A stretch of 64,000 nucleotides of DNA from Pontederia crassipes (Eukaryota > Streptophyta > Magnoliopsida > Commelinales > Pontederiaceae), in the NCBI GenBank assembly GCA_030549335.1, contig CM060191.1:873001-937000 (forward strand), read 5' to 3'. The notes beneath the pieces are model-generated. The model saw only the letters and a program-made list of their open reading frames with translations, searched no databases and was not told where the DNA came from. Shown here piece after piece: positions 34,314 to 46,439 of this stretch (position 1 is its first letter; each line of letters starts with the position of its first letter). A program made the position numbers and the translations under genes.

Positions 34314-34423
34314 ATCCGGTTGTGTCTTTTCCCTTTTCTTTATTTTCGTTTCTTTAATTTTCCTTTCGAGTATGTATCACTTTCCCTTGCTGGCTTAACA
34401 CTGAGGACAGTGTCTAGTTCAAG

Positions 34424-34433
34424 CTTGGGGGAG
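34424..34433 (+). other. Polypurine tract
   Basis: CTTGGGGGAG after GAGGACAGTGTCTAGTTCAAG is the standard second-strand priming region of Athila/Tat-type elements. Confidence 0.75.
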
Positions 34434-35092
34434 TTTGTATTTCACGCATTGCATGTTTCTTTCTGTTTATTTGCTTATGTTTGCATCTATTTATAAAAAA
34501 ATCCAAAAAAATTGAAAAAAATTTGAAAATTTTCTAAAAAATACCATTGCATGCATTTATTTTTGCTACCATCTTACAAACTCTTGTCTTATTGTTTTAA
34601 TTATCTTTTGGTAGAAGTTCAAAGACATGTCGTTAATTGATGAAATTTGAATACTTTTCTTTCTTATCACTTGCTATTTTAGTATCAAACTTATGGACTA
34701 TGTGCCTATGCTAAGTAGAATTATGAATGACTAGACGACAAAATCATATTCATGCCTTTTTATTTCTTTTAAGTCTTGATAATAGTAGCCTTCTTATTGA
34801 CCATATCAAGTACTTTTTGAGCTTATAAAAATTGAAAATGAATAAAAAGAAGGGTTAGTTAAACCCCAACAAATAAATAAATTAAAAAAAATGAATAAAG
34901 TTATGTGTAGGTACAAAAGTGTTATCCGGAACCAAGATGTGTTCGGGTAATTAGATCCGTAGGGGTTCATGCCTGGCGACCTAAGGGCAACTGCTCTGGG
35001 ATCCGTCGATCGAAAACCTGCTTCATGGACCATCTTGTGGAATATGGAGAAGCACATGAGTACTGAACCATGGCTAAGTTCGAACTCTTCAT
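34434..35092 (+). other. Athila-like post-PPT non-coding region
   Basis: T/A-rich DNA including runs such as AAAAAATTGAAAAAAATT, matched by the relic at 11,560-11,890. It is followed by a unique stretch with CCATGGCTAAGTTCGAAC near 35,070. No coding potential was recognised and no 3' LTR was found. Confidence 0.5.
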
Positions 35093-35808
35093 TCAGAACC
35101 TTGGTTGCTCGGGCAAGTAAAGAGAGGGAGAGATCAGTAGGAGAGTTGGCCAGAGAGAGAGGCCGATTGGAGAGTTGGCCGAAGAGTTGGCCGGAAAGAG
35201 AGAGAGGAAGAGATCGGTCGGAGAGAGAGAGGGAGAGAATAGTTGATCGAGAAGGCGTTGGCCGGTGGAGGCGTCGGTCGGCGAAGGCGGCCGGTCGCTG
35301 GAGTGGCCAACGATCGTAGGGTTTGCCAGAGGAGGAAGGTTGTCGACGGGACGAAGGTTGGGCAGGAGCAGCGGTCGCGTGGAAATAGGAATTAGGTCGA
35401 CCGAGTCAAGCGGTCGACTTCTTATAGCTTGTGATTTTGGCATATACTGGTCGACCGGTCATGCCCCCTGATCGACCGGACACTTCTTTTTCAAACAAAT
35501 CATATAACGGTCGATTCAATGTCAGCCGGTCGCAGTATATACCGGTCGACCGGTTGTATCATATCGGTCGACCGATCATTTGTCTGCGTATTGAAACTTC
35601 TATAGCATTCGACCGGTCCTTTTAATCGATTGACCGGTCCTTTAAGTAGATCGATCGATCCCTATATTTTTCAGATTTTGAACCATTTAAAATCATATTT
35701 CAAAAAAGATCATACAAATGTAAGTGTTGTGCAACACTTTTAATGTTCAATTCATGTCAAAAGTGATATTGTATAACCAAGTCACTTTTACTTTGAATTG
35801 ATATGAAA
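35093..35808 (-). other. GA-rich segment and CGGTCGACCG cluster, possible LTR remnant
   Basis: 35,105-35,290 is AGAGAGGGAGAG/GAGTTGGCCG repetitive. 35,390-35,660 contains many GGTCGACCGGTC-like palindromes. 35,731-35,737 (complement TGTTGCA) could be an LTR start just outside the copia pol stop at 35,809. It does not match the LTR at 43,581-44,600, so assignment to the same element is uncertain. Confidence 0.4.
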
Positions 35809-36444
35809 TCAAGAGTTAATCATTCCTAATTCCCTTCTAAGCATGCAGAACCGTTCTTCACTCAAGGGTTTTATAAATGTCTGCAAGTTGAACTTCAATG
35901 GACATATGTTCGATGGCAATATTCTTAAGGGTCACATATTCTCTAATGAAATGATACCGTAAGTCAATGTGTTTAGTTCTAAAGTGTTGAATTAGATTTT
36001 TGGTCATTTCTATAGCACTTGTGTTATCGCACTTCATGGGTACATTTGAATCATTTACTCCATAATCAAGCAATTGTTATTTCATCCATAGTATTTGTGC
36101 ACAACAACTACCGGCGATTATATATTCGGCCTCGACAGTAGAGAGCGCGGTGGAGTTTTATTTCTTGTTAGCCCATGAAATAAGAGAACTACCAAGAAAA
36201 TAACACATTCCACTAGTGCTTTTTCTATCAATTTTACACCCGATAAAATCTGCATCGGTGTAGGCATGCAATTCAAATGGGAAATTTTTATGATACCAAA
36301 TACCTAATTCACTTGTATGCTTTAAATAGCGTAGTATTCTTTTTACGACGGTTAAGTGCGATTCTTTGGAAGCGGATTGAAACCTAGCACACAAACACAC
36401 ACAATATTATATCTGGCATAGATAGAGTTAAATAGAGCAAACTA
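35809..36444 (-). pseudogene. SIRE-like RNase H segment
   Basis: Frames read VCLCARFQSASKESHLTVVKRILRYLKHT, LHAYTDADFIGC..KSTSGMCYFLGSSLISWANKK, CDNTSAIEMTKN, HFRTKHIDLRYHFIREYV and a terminal RFCMLRRELGMINS-like end before the TGA at 35,809. Copia RNase H; one stop and a frameshift around 36,075-36,150. Confidence 0.85.
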
Positions 36445-39402
36445 CTAATAGTGATATTTGGGACTGTGTAGTGATAACTTGCTGAAATAAAAGAAAAGGT
36501 CAATTTTTTTTTAATTTTTGGTCTCCCTACTCACTAGCTGCAAGTGCACAGATAAGTTGTAGTAGACTCATATTTTCGTATTCACAAGAATTTAAAGTCT
36601 AAGACACCCTAAAACAATCTAGATTAGTTCTACTTTAATGGCTAAAAACAGATTTCCAAAGGAAAGCGAAAACATATTTTTAATGAAAAGTGAAATGATA
36701 ACTGAATTTTGGATTTTGGAAACTTATCAAAACTGAGATATAAATGCTAGATTAAAGTCTAGAAAGGTTTAACTATCAATAAGGAAGGTTCTTCTAGGAA
36801 TTGAGGTTCATAAAAATTAATTAAGGATGGATAGGATCAAGTTATCATTAAATATCCAATTTAGATTCAACTTGAAATGTGGCTGCTCTCACAACTCAAT
36901 TAGCATTTAACTAAACAATATATGATCATATAGTTGATAGTTAGGTTGAATCAAAAGAGGATCATCACTGAAAATCAAGTTATCATTCAGCTCAATTGGA
37001 AGTTCATTGCTGATTTTTATAATTCAAGGAAGTTTTGGAATGATAACTTGCAATTGCAATCATAAAAAGATGAAATCATTCCAATCAACTAAATCAGGAT
37101 GAAATCTACCCAATTATAGTGTTTGTGCTCCTTGATTCATTTCTGAATTTCAGGAGGATTTAAATTCAACATCTCGGTTGCAAAATAAAATGAAATCCAC
37201 ACAAACACAATTCAATTGGAAGTGCAAAGCATATGACCACAGGAATTCACAATTTCCATTGCCCCTTGGCCTATCTCTAGATCTCAAGGATGACCTAATG
37301 ACTACTTCTCAGCAGTGGATTAAGTTGAGGTTTGACAATGGAAATCAGAATTTGAATAGAAACCAGAAAATAGGAGGTAGAATTCTACAATTTAGAAATT
37401 CAGAACTATAGATCAATGGAAATCTGATTTACCAACTGATTCTTGACCCATCTCTGGACTGCAAGACATCCCTAAAGTTCACCTCTCAATGATTGGAAGA
37501 AATCAGAGGACTCAATTGGTAAATCAGGTTCCAGCAGAAAATTAGAAAAATCAAAATTCAGGTTCTTAGTTCAGAAATCAAAGAAACAATCTGATTTGAG
37601 TCAAAATGATTGTCCAAACACCTTGATTCATTTCTGAATAAGATAGGAACAATAGCAACATCCCAATGATTCAATTAATTAGATTTGGAGTGAAGAGCAG
37701 GTTCAAACATCCACAAAAATCAGAATCAGATTCAGAAATCAGAAAACACAATTTGATTTTGGCCAAAGGTATGCCAAACTTCCTAATTCATCTCTGAATA
37801 AGATTGAGGCATTAGCAATCTTTCAGTTGCCCAATAAATCAGATTTAGAATGATTAATAGATTCAACCAACTTGAGAAATCAGATTCAGGAATTCAGAAA
37901 ATCAGAAAACTGGAAATCAGAAATCAGATTGCAATAAAATGAAATCCAGTAACGTGCCATCGATTCTTAATTCATCTCTGAACAAGAGTTAGATCTAAAG
38001 ATAACTTCTCAGTTATAAATTACAAATAAGACCTATCAATGACATGAATCAATGCAAAATGGTTCTGAAATTTGAAAATAGATTTGATTAAAGTGCAGTA
38101 TTACAATTCTGCTCATATCCATCCAAAACTAATCTAAACTACTACCCTATCCCAGAAGAAAAGAATTTTACCTCCTCATGTTTACAAAGCTTGACATCAA
38201 AGAGAATGAGAAAAAGATATAAATCATTGTTGCTTCCAATGTCTCGGCCAGCAGCAGCAAGTCCAGCAGCAGCTCCACAGTAGCCTCATTTCTTGCTCCA
38301 AACCCTTGCTCAAACCCTCAATGTCCAGCCCCCCTCCTCCTCCAGAAAATCCATCTTTTATATGACTCTTTTTCCACTCTTTGATCAGCATCAGAACATT
38401 CTTCCAAGCCCTGATTAAGCCACCTGTCCACTGCCAGAATTTCAGCTGCAGATTCTTTTTTGTGCAAGAAAAAGTAGATGGTCCCCCCCCTACTTTTTCT
38501 ATTTTTTGCCACATTTTTCCCTACTATAAATCCCAAAACAGCAAGCATCAAAGCCCTTGAATGGTGTTTTGACAAATAAAGATTAAGATAATGATAGTTG
38601 CTAGCTCAGATATCAAATGAAGTTGGGTGTTGTGCAGGAGTGATAACTTATATTGATATTAATGAATTTAGGGGCCCGGAATGATAACTTGTCACAAATC
38701 ATGAAAATTATCAAAATGTAAGTGATTCAAAGCATTTCAGGCATCAAATGAATTAGAGTGATAAGTGAGTGAGGTCAGAAATCAAATATGAATGAGATTT
38801 CTAAGGAGTGATAACTTGGGTGCCCAAAAACGATAACTTATATGACTTAAAAATGATAACTTGTGATAACTTGAGTTGTGGTTATCCAAATGTGATGAAA
38901 TTTGACCAGCAATGAGTTAAAACAATAACAAAATGATTGCTGAAGCCCTTTGTGCAGAATAAATGGTTTTGCATGTCGAAATGACAGAATTGCCCTTTAA
39001 CGATAACTTGGCAAAGGAAAAATGATAACTTGTTCAAATTGACTTAAAACTCTGCACAAGTTGAGATATGACTATCCAAATATGATTTATACATGATAAT
39101 GATGGATTTAGGGCAAGAAAACCATTGAAAATCAGTTCACTCAAAATAATGATAACTTGACATATGAGAATGATAACTTGTCCTCAAAATGATAACTTGG
39201 CATAGAATTAAAATATTAATGGATTTTGGCATTTCAGAACCTCTATGCACATGAAAATAAGTATGAAATGAGGAATATCAACTAGTTATCACAATGTATG
39301 CATTCCAAGTATAATTGGCCCAAATATAGGTAAAAGTGGGACTCGATATGTATAAAATGCATCTAAAATGGGCTAGAAACATATAGTGATCAGCAAGTGA
39401 TC
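36445..39402. mobile_element. Nested GATAACTT-motif repeat, independent copy (2,958 bp)
   Basis: Same element as 16,818-19,654, inserted in the copia RT with flanking AACTA (36,440-36,444 and 39,403-39,407). Ends CTAATAGTGATATTTGG..CAGCAAGTGATC. GATAACTT motifs cluster at 38,640-39,200. It carries about 600 bp of AAATCAGAA-rich sequence between about 37,180 and 37,990 that has related but differently arranged repeats in the other copies. There is no protein frame of note. Confidence 0.8.
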
Positions 39403-40400
39403 AACTATCAATCATACCTCTATACCTTTTTTGATTAATTAACTTGCCTTTTTCATCTTTATCCAATTTCGTAGTAGCGCTCATAGGTGTTATGTTTGGC
39501 TTGCAGACGTTCATTCCGAATCTTTTAAGCAGCTCCCTTGTATATTTTCCTTGATTGAGAAAGATGCTTTCATTGGATTGTTTTAATTGTAGGCCTAGAA
39601 AGTAAGTGAGCTCTCCTACAAGACTCATTTCAAATTCTTGTTACATAAGAGTTTCAAATTCATTGCAAAGGCACTCATTAGTGGCACCATAAACGATATT
39701 ATCAACATAAATGTGAACTATTAAAATATTATTTTTAAAATGTTTTAAAACCAATGTGGTGTCAACTTTCCCTTTTTGAAAACCATTTTCAATTAAAAAT
39801 GAACTCAGTCTTTCATATCAAGCTCGATGGACTTGTTTCAATTCATAAAGAGCTTTTGAGAGTTTAAATACATGATTGGAAAAATCTGGATTTTCAAAAC
39901 CTTGAGGTTGTTCAACATAAACTTCCTCATTTATAAAACCATTCAAAAAAGTCGATTTAACATCCATTTGAAAAAGTTTAAAACGTTTATAGCATGCAAA
40001 AGTCAAAAGCATTCGAATTGCCTCAAGTCTGGCAACATGAGCAAAAGTTTCATCAAAACCAATCATTTCAATTTGTGAGTAACCCTTGGCCATTAATTTA
40101 GACTTGTTCCTCACAATGACACCATTTTCCTCTAACTTATTTCAAAAGACACATTTGATTCCAACGATAGGATGATCCTTAGGTCTTTCTACAAGTTTTC
40201 ATACTTAATTTCTTTCAAAATTATTTAATTCCTCATGCATTGCATTTATCCAATTTGAATCTTCAAGTGCTTCATCTATATTATTGGGCTCATAATTTTC
40301 AAGAAAAGCCGAAAAAGCACATAAATTTTTTTAGAGAATTTCTAATTTTTATACCTTCATTTATATTATATATAACTTGATCAAGTGGATGTGATAATGT
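39403..40400 (-). pseudogene. SIRE-like reverse transcriptase segment
   Basis: KSKLMAKGYSQIEMIGFDETFAHVARLEAIRMLLTFA, FQMDVKSTFLNGFINEEVYVEQPQGFE..FKLSKALYELKQVHRA, then the YVDDI-type region (IVHIYVDNIVYG-like around 39,700) and GELTYFLGLQLKQS. Several stops; the RT catalytic box appears altered (complement of CATAAATGTTGATAATATCG). Confidence 0.8.
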
Positions 40401-41300
40401 ATGTCTTCAATTTCTTAAGATGATTTGATTCTCTTCTCTTTGAGGTACTTCTATTTCTTCCACCTTTGGAGTGTAATCTTTTTGCTTCTTCTATGTCCAC
40501 AACTTGAAGTTTTCTTTGTACTTCAACTATTTCTTCATCATCATCATGTGCTTGTTTGCTCAAAAAATCATTATTTTCATTAAATTTAACATTAATAAAC
40601 TCATCAACAACTAATGTTCTTTTGTTGTATACTTTATAGACTTTACTTGTATTAGAATAATCAAGAAAAATATCATCATCACATTTATCGTCAAATTTGC
40701 CTAGTTTATCTTTAACGTTCAAGATATAACATTTACATCCAAAAACTTTAAAATAGGAGAATTTGGTTTCTTATCAAATAGCATTTCAAAACATGTTTTC
40801 TTTTCAGAAGGTCTAAGTAGAATTCTATTGAGAACATAGCAAGATGTGTTTACGGCTTCCGCCCAAAAATATTTTGGTAACTTGCTTTCATTTAAGATTG
40901 TTCTAGCCATTTCTTGTATAGTTTTATTTTTTTTCTACTATTCCATTTTGTTGAGGTGTTATAGGAGTGAAAAAATTATGAGTAATTTTATTTTCTTCGC
41001 AAAATAATTCAAATTTATTATTTTCAAATTCTTCTTCATGATCACTTCTAATTTGTGAAATCTTTTGTTCAAATTCGTTTTGAACTCTTTTTGCAAATTT
41101 GAAAAACATGTTTAGCGTTTCATCTTTACTTGCGAGAAAAATAATCCAGGTGAAACGAGAGAAATCATCAACAATCATAAATACATATCTTTTTCTTCCT
41201 AAACTTGTCACATTAATAGGTCCAAACAAGTCAAGATGTAAAAGTTCCAAAGTCCTATGTGTACTAATAACTCCTTTTAATTTAAAAGAACTTTTAGTTT
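40401..41300 (-). pseudogene. SIRE-like integrase segment
   Basis: Core MELLHLDLFGPINVTSLGRK, VDDFSRFTW, RSDHEEEFEN and ITHNFFTPITPQQNGIVEKK contains the D,D,E-type spacing (the usual HGTEF is HEEEF). It is followed after a frame break by MARTILNESKLPKYFWAEAVNTSCYVLNRI and KPNSPILKF. Inserts cDNA in functional relatives; dead here because of frame breaks near 40,715 and 40,915. Confidence 0.85.
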
Positions 41301-41808
41301 ATTTACCTTTTAGACATGAATCACAAGCATTATTTTTTTCAAACTTGATCTTAGGTAAGCCTCTAACCAATTCATGATTTGAGAGTTTATTTAGCAATTT
41401 ATAATTTGCGTGTCCTAATATTTTATGCCACAAGTTTATGTCATCATGCATGACACTAAGACATTTTTCATTTTTCAAGTTATCAAAATCTATTTTGTAT
41501 ACATTGTTGTACCTAAATCTCATGTGTAAAACTTTGTTATTTTCATCTAGTATCAAACATTTGTCCTTTTCGAATTTAACTAAATAATTTTTATCGCATA
41601 GTTGACTTATGCTAATTAGATTATGTTTTAGATTTTCAACAAGCCAAACATTTTCTAAATACACTTTATCATTCTTACCAATATTACATATACCAATTAC
41701 TTTTCCTTTGCTATTGTCTCCAAAAGTGACTTTTCCTCCATTTTTCTTTTCCAAGTTGATGAAATTTGAGGCATCGCCGGTCATATGTCTTGAGCATCCA
41801 CTATCCAA
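41299..41808 (-). pseudogene. SIRE-like protease tail and GAG-pre-integrase
   Basis: MDSGCSRHMTGDASNF carries the copia protease D-S-G signature, followed by VTFGDNSKGKVIGIC. The GAG-pre-integrase zinc-binding LWHKILGHANYKLLNKLS..C-x2-C (NACDSCLKGK) ends the open segment. Confidence 0.85.
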
Positions 41809-42149
41809 ATAACATTTACCTTCATTGTATATAGAAGCTTACTACAAGAAAGAAGTTAGGAGTTTCATGTTTTTGATACCCAAACTTGTTTGGGTCCTTC
41901 TTGATTAGTCATGGTCCTTTTCGGGACCCAAATTTTCTTCATTCATTTACTTATTCCTTTCCTAATTCTACAATCATAAGAATAATGCCCTTCATATCCA
42001 CAATAAAAACAAACAATTTATGATTTTGTATAATCATGTGATGCTTTAACAAATAAAATTCTTTTGTCATTCTTCTTTTCAAAAGAGGTGAAATCGTCCC
42101 TTTTTGTTTGAAGATATTCTAGATCCACTAAGCATGACGTCTAACATTT

Positions 42150-43525
42150 TACTTCCATTTGAGAATTTTTTAAGTTCAAGTTTCAATTGATTAATTTATT
42201 TGTTCAAACATGCACTTTCTACAATTTGTCTTTTACATATTGATTTTAGTGCATTATTTTTCGTTTTCAATTCTTCAATTGAGAATTCTAAACTAGAGTT
42301 TTCTTTATTCAATATTTCACACTTTTCACATGCTTTAACATTCTTATTTTTCTTTTGCACATTTTCTAGCTCTATTTTTATTTCATCATACTTCTTTTTT
42401 AGGCATCCATATTTATTAATAAGAGCTCTAAATTCCTTATGCACATTGAAGAATTCACTATTACTAGAGTTAGAAGAGTTAGATGATACATCATGGCTAT
42501 TAGCCATTAGACATATGTAGAATTCTTCGTCATCACTAGAGGAAATGTTAGAGTCATTCTCTTCATCTTCACTTTCATCCCAAGTGGCTTGAAGAGCCTT
42601 CTTCTTCCTTCTTGAGTTTTCTCCATCTTTCTTCTTTTTGATCAAATTTGGACATTCATTTTTGTAGTGTCCAATCTTTTTGCATTCAAAGCAAGTTATT
42701 TTACTTTTGCTTAATAATGATCTTCTCTTGGAGAAATATTTCTTCTTCTTTTGTTTAGCAAACTTGAGATATTTGTCAAGCTTCTTTGCATATAGAGAAA
42801 ACTTCTTTTCATCAAGATCCTCATCCTCTTCACTTGTATCTTCTTCATCTTTATTTGCCTTCAATACAAGTGTTTTTTTTTTGAGTATTTGCTTCTTCAT
42901 CTTCCTTGATCACGATATCATAGGTTAAAAGTAAACCTATAAGATCATCAAAGTCTAACTTGTTTATATCATTTTCTTCAATCACTATCCTCTTTGTATG
43001 TCACTTAGAGGAGATAGACCTGAAAAACTTTTTCACTTTTTGAGGATTAGTCCTTGGCTCATTCAAAGAGGCTAAGCCGTTTATAATATCATTAAAACGA
43101 ACAACCATCTCATTTATAGATTCATTTTCAAGCATTTTAAAAGAGTCATATTGATGATTTAAAATATTTAACATAGACTCTTCAACTTTATCTGTTCCTT
43201 CATGAGTAATAATAAGTTTCTTCCAAATCTCATTAGCACTTCCACAACTAGAAATCCGATTAAATTCTGTTGTATCCAAAGCACAATAAAAAATATTTTT
43301 AGCTTTCCAATCTAGTTTTACTAAAAGTTTTTTTCCTTCGGTATATTCTGAAGGCTTTTTCTTAATTAAATCAAAACTATTTTGAATAATATCTCACATA
43401 TCAATATCAATAGAACAAACATAGGCTTGCATCCTAATTTTCAAATAAACAAAATTCGAGGCATTGAAAAGTGGAGGAGGATTAATAGATTGACCTTCGG
43501 AAAAACTGAAATCACTTGATGCCAT
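42150..43525 (-). pseudogene. SIRE-like gag (UBN2 domain, zinc knuckle, coiled coil)
   Basis: The minus-strand start at 43,525 (MASSDFSFSEGQ) opens gag; an in-frame stop occurs at about 43,395. The UBN2 core DTTEFNRISSCGSANEIWKKLIITHEGT..VVRFNDIINGL lies at 43,001-43,279. Then come a KK-rich segment, the knuckle C-FE-C-KKIG-H-YKNE-C (about 42,660-42,700), an acidic patch and a long E/K/N coiled coil (42,196-42,500). This arrangement is typical of SIRE/Maximus copia elements. Confidence 0.82.
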
Positions 43526-43570
43526 AGCCCTAAAGATATTTCAAATATTAAAACTATAGCAACTTGGATA

Positions 43571-43578
43571 TGATACCA
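43571..43578 (-). other. Primer-binding site of the SIRE-like element
   Basis: The complement reads TGGTATCA, beginning three bases from the LTR end at 43,581 (initiator tRNA-Met type). Confidence 0.75.
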
Positions 43579-43580
43579 AT

Positions 43581-44600
43581 TGTAGGATCGAAAGCACTAA
43601 GAGGGGGGTGAATTTGTGAAATTAATTTTTCAAAAATTCACCTTCGGAGAAAACCGATGACAAACGATAAGAAGCAAATAAGAATAATGCGTAGATGAAG
43701 AATAAAGAACAAACACAAGAAGTCACGATATGTTGATGAGGTTCGGCCCTAATACTTTGGCTTACGTTCCCGCTCTGACTTCTCGACCTCGAGACCGCTA
43801 GAGATTCACTATCTTTCTCTTTTCTTGTAGGGAGAGAACAATTCTCTTTACACAATCACGCCTTCTTCTCCGCTCAAGAAGCTAGGCACACCTCTTATGC
43901 AAGGAGCTCTCAATCTCACTAGATTCAGAAAGTAGATATTTCATCTAACTCTTTTCTTTTACAAAGAATTTTTCTCACACTCAAGACTAAGAAAAGAAAA
44001 GGGAAAAATTTATAATTTTATGCTGAAAAACTTGAGAGAAGCACTAAGGTGTTCTTTTTTGCTTGGATGAATTTTCTTCAGACTTTGGCACTCTTTTTAT
44101 AGGCTCCTAGGGGTGAGAATCCATTCAAAAGGTCTCCCCTAATTTTCTCCTCAAAATTCTAATCGTTACTGTTCATTTGACTAATGGGTCGGTCGACCGC
44201 TGGGATGGGCCGGTCGACCGGTCTATGTGACCGTTGTCTCATTTCTGTGCTTTGACGCTGTCCGGTCGACCGGTCCTTTGACCGATACAACGACCGGTAA
44301 TGTCTCGGCGTCGATCGATCTTTTTGCTGTCGACCGGTCTATCGACCGATATAGTCTCGACGTCGACCGGTATGTTGTCGTCTTTTCTTCTACCGAATAT
44401 CAATCGACCAGTGCTTCTGGTCGGTCGACCGATGGGTCGACCGGTCATGCTGAAAAACTTTTCTTCTAACTTTAAATTTGGCGATTTCTTCGGTGAATCT
44501 ATTCATATCAATTCTATACCTACATTATCACTACTTGAATATAGATTAGTAACTTTTATGTCCATTTTAATTTGTTATCATCAAAACATAGGATTCAACA
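43581..44600 (-). mobile_element. SIRE-like 5' LTR (1,020 bp)
   Basis: On the minus strand it starts TGTTGAATCC followed by TTTTGATGATAACAAA, typical of SIRE LTRs, and ends CGATCCTACA. It holds a CGGTCGACCG-type palindrome cluster at 44,180-44,450. Confidence 0.82.
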
Positions 44601-45250
44601 TGACAATCCAAATTTATTAATACTTATTAGCTTTTTTAAAAAAATAATAGGACAGATTGAGGATTTTAAAAAATTAATATCCAATAGACACTTTATTACA
44701 CTAAGACGACACATTGAGGATTTCAAAATTTTAATTTAAATCCATTTAATATTTCCCCCAATTACTCTCTGTTCGAAGAGCATCCCACCTTTTTTTTGAA
44801 TCAACAATGACTTAATTAGTCAAATGGTAAAAAAAAAAACTTTGATCATTTTCTATGGGAGTGGTCTTCCCCCTCCAAAACATTGTGCCATTGCGGAGCC
44901 AGAATTATTGATTAATGATTGCATTCACTAATTGCTAAAATTGGCAATACATCAAGTGAGATTGAAATGTCATGAATCATAAAATCAAAATGAGATTTTG
45001 TTGGAAAAAAAAACTTGTAAAGATCATAAAATCAAATAAGACTTATTTTATAATAAGGTTAAAGATCAAGATCCTCATAATTTTGACATATTCAACTTAC
45101 ATGTCAGGATCTTGCAGCATCTATTACACGTCTTTTGACTAATGCAATTTTAAAAGAAATGCCATGGAGGCCAATAATTCCTTTTTTAATCTTTTGGACT
45201 CTTTTCATCCAAGTCAAAATCTAGTAGGAACTACTTGCGAATTTAATTCC
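44601..45250 (-). repeat. Inverted copy of RLK upstream DNA
   Basis: The complement matches 1,030-1,300 (TTAAAATTGCATTAGTCAAA, GCAAGATCCTGAC, TATTCAACTT..) and 2,187-2,434 (GGTGGGATGCTCTTCGAA, GAGAGTAATTGGGG, TATTAATAAATTTGGATTGTCA) in order, without the GC-rich island at 1,427-2,184. The SIRE-like LTR sits exactly where the gene-proximal part should follow. Confidence 0.85.
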
Positions 45251-46439
45251 TATAAGTTCTGCTATAACGATTTAAAGGCTGTTTGCGTAACACAACAAAA
45301 ATTCAAAAGAATTTAAAACTCTTTAATGTCTGACGTCGGATTATGGGATGTCCAAAATCAAAATGGGCGTCCGTACTTTCATAAGTCCGAAAGTGCAACG
45401 GAGAGATCTAATTTGATCTCTCTCTCCACCATTACATAACTACCTGCCCATGATATGAAGAGTTAGCATGAAACTCCCATATTAATGACCTTAAAACTCC
45501 ATTAAGCTCTGTGTTACTTTTGTTTCTTCCTCCTCTCATTCTTTCCATCTCTTTTGTCCATTGGTGTTCTTGCCTCGTTCTTGCTTGACCAGGAGCTTTG
45601 CAGATCCATCAGGAGCGGGTTACAGTGAACTAGGATCGGGTTATGTTACGCAAAAAATTGCGTGAAGACGCAATGGACTTTTTGATCATTTTTTGGAGGA
45701 TTACTGACGGCATGCGTCATTAATATACGACAATGGACTACATCTACGAATTTATTAAAACTACTCACAGCATGTTTCAAGTCTAAAAATAAGATCCTCT
45801 AATGAATATACCATAATTCCACACCTTACAAATTTTTGTCTAGAAACTATTACACTATTCTTCTTCTTCCACTTCATCTTCCGCTTTCGATCGTTCCTCT
45901 CTGTGTTGACACTCGATCACCGCCGCAGTCACGCATGAGGGAGGATGAGTGAAACCACAAAAATGAGAGAAAATAGGGCTGACTTGCAGAAAAAATCAAA
46001 GATTGCTGGGTTCGTTTTGATCTTCTATTTAATAGAAGAGGAATTTGAGTTGTTGGAACAATTTGTTTCTACTTATCTTTTCTTATTCGATTTCAATATT
46101 TGGTTCTTTATGTTTTTCTTTTTTTTAGTTAGGTTTCAAGCGTTACAATAATGGAGAGATGAAAGAACAAAAAGGATGAAGAAGAATGTTGTGAGAAGAA
46201 AGATGGAGCGCTATTAATAAGAAAGTGGCATCCTAATATAATTTTGTTGTGTCAACATTTTTAAGTGGGTTCTACTATTCAAAGTCTAAAAGGACACTTT
46301 TACTGTCCGCAATCTCTCTCCTCTCTATTGTTTTCAATGGAGAGACAGGTCAAGTGTTTACATCCACTGTTATCTTTTTTTTTTTTCCTCCAATCTTTCC
46401 CCATCCTCCATTGAAGCATGAAACACTGGAAGAAGCCTT
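45251..46439. other. Intergenic, nothing recognised
   Basis: AT-rich DNA with a TTGCGTGAAGACGCAA palindromic patch near 45,650. Short frames near 45,945 and 46,249 lack any domain character. Confidence 0.5.

Larger units (their letters stand above)
26921..35092 (+). mobile_element. Pol-less Athila-like LTR retrotransposon, 3' truncated
   Basis: Order: LTR (26,921-28,642), Asp-type primer site, long leader, gag, non-coding spacer with no protease/RT/integrase, a large ORF in the env-like position, polypurine tract (34,424-34,433) and post-tract DNA. The 3' LTR is missing; sequence changes character at about 35,090. TTACGGCCGA-like motifs are scattered through the LTR, leader and spacer. Without pol it could move only by proteins supplied in trans. 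Confidence 0.8.
35809..44600 (-). mobile_element. SIRE-like Ty1/copia retrotransposon, split by a nested repeat
   Basis: Minus-strand order: LTR (44,600-43,581), primer site, UBN2-type gag with zinc knuckle, protease, GAG-pre-integrase, integrase, RT, RNase H ending at 35,809. RT continues across the repeat at 36,445-39,402 (RYRGMIDS..SLLYLTLSMPDI). The LTR abuts RLK upstream DNA at 44,601 (GGATTGTCA on the minus strand). The 3' LTR is absent or unrecognisable. Confidence 0.8.

Noticed and set aside
38224..38575. Minus-strand frames in the nested repeat
   Set aside because: Two overlapping frames with no shared counterpart conserved as protein in the other two copies; indels differ in length.
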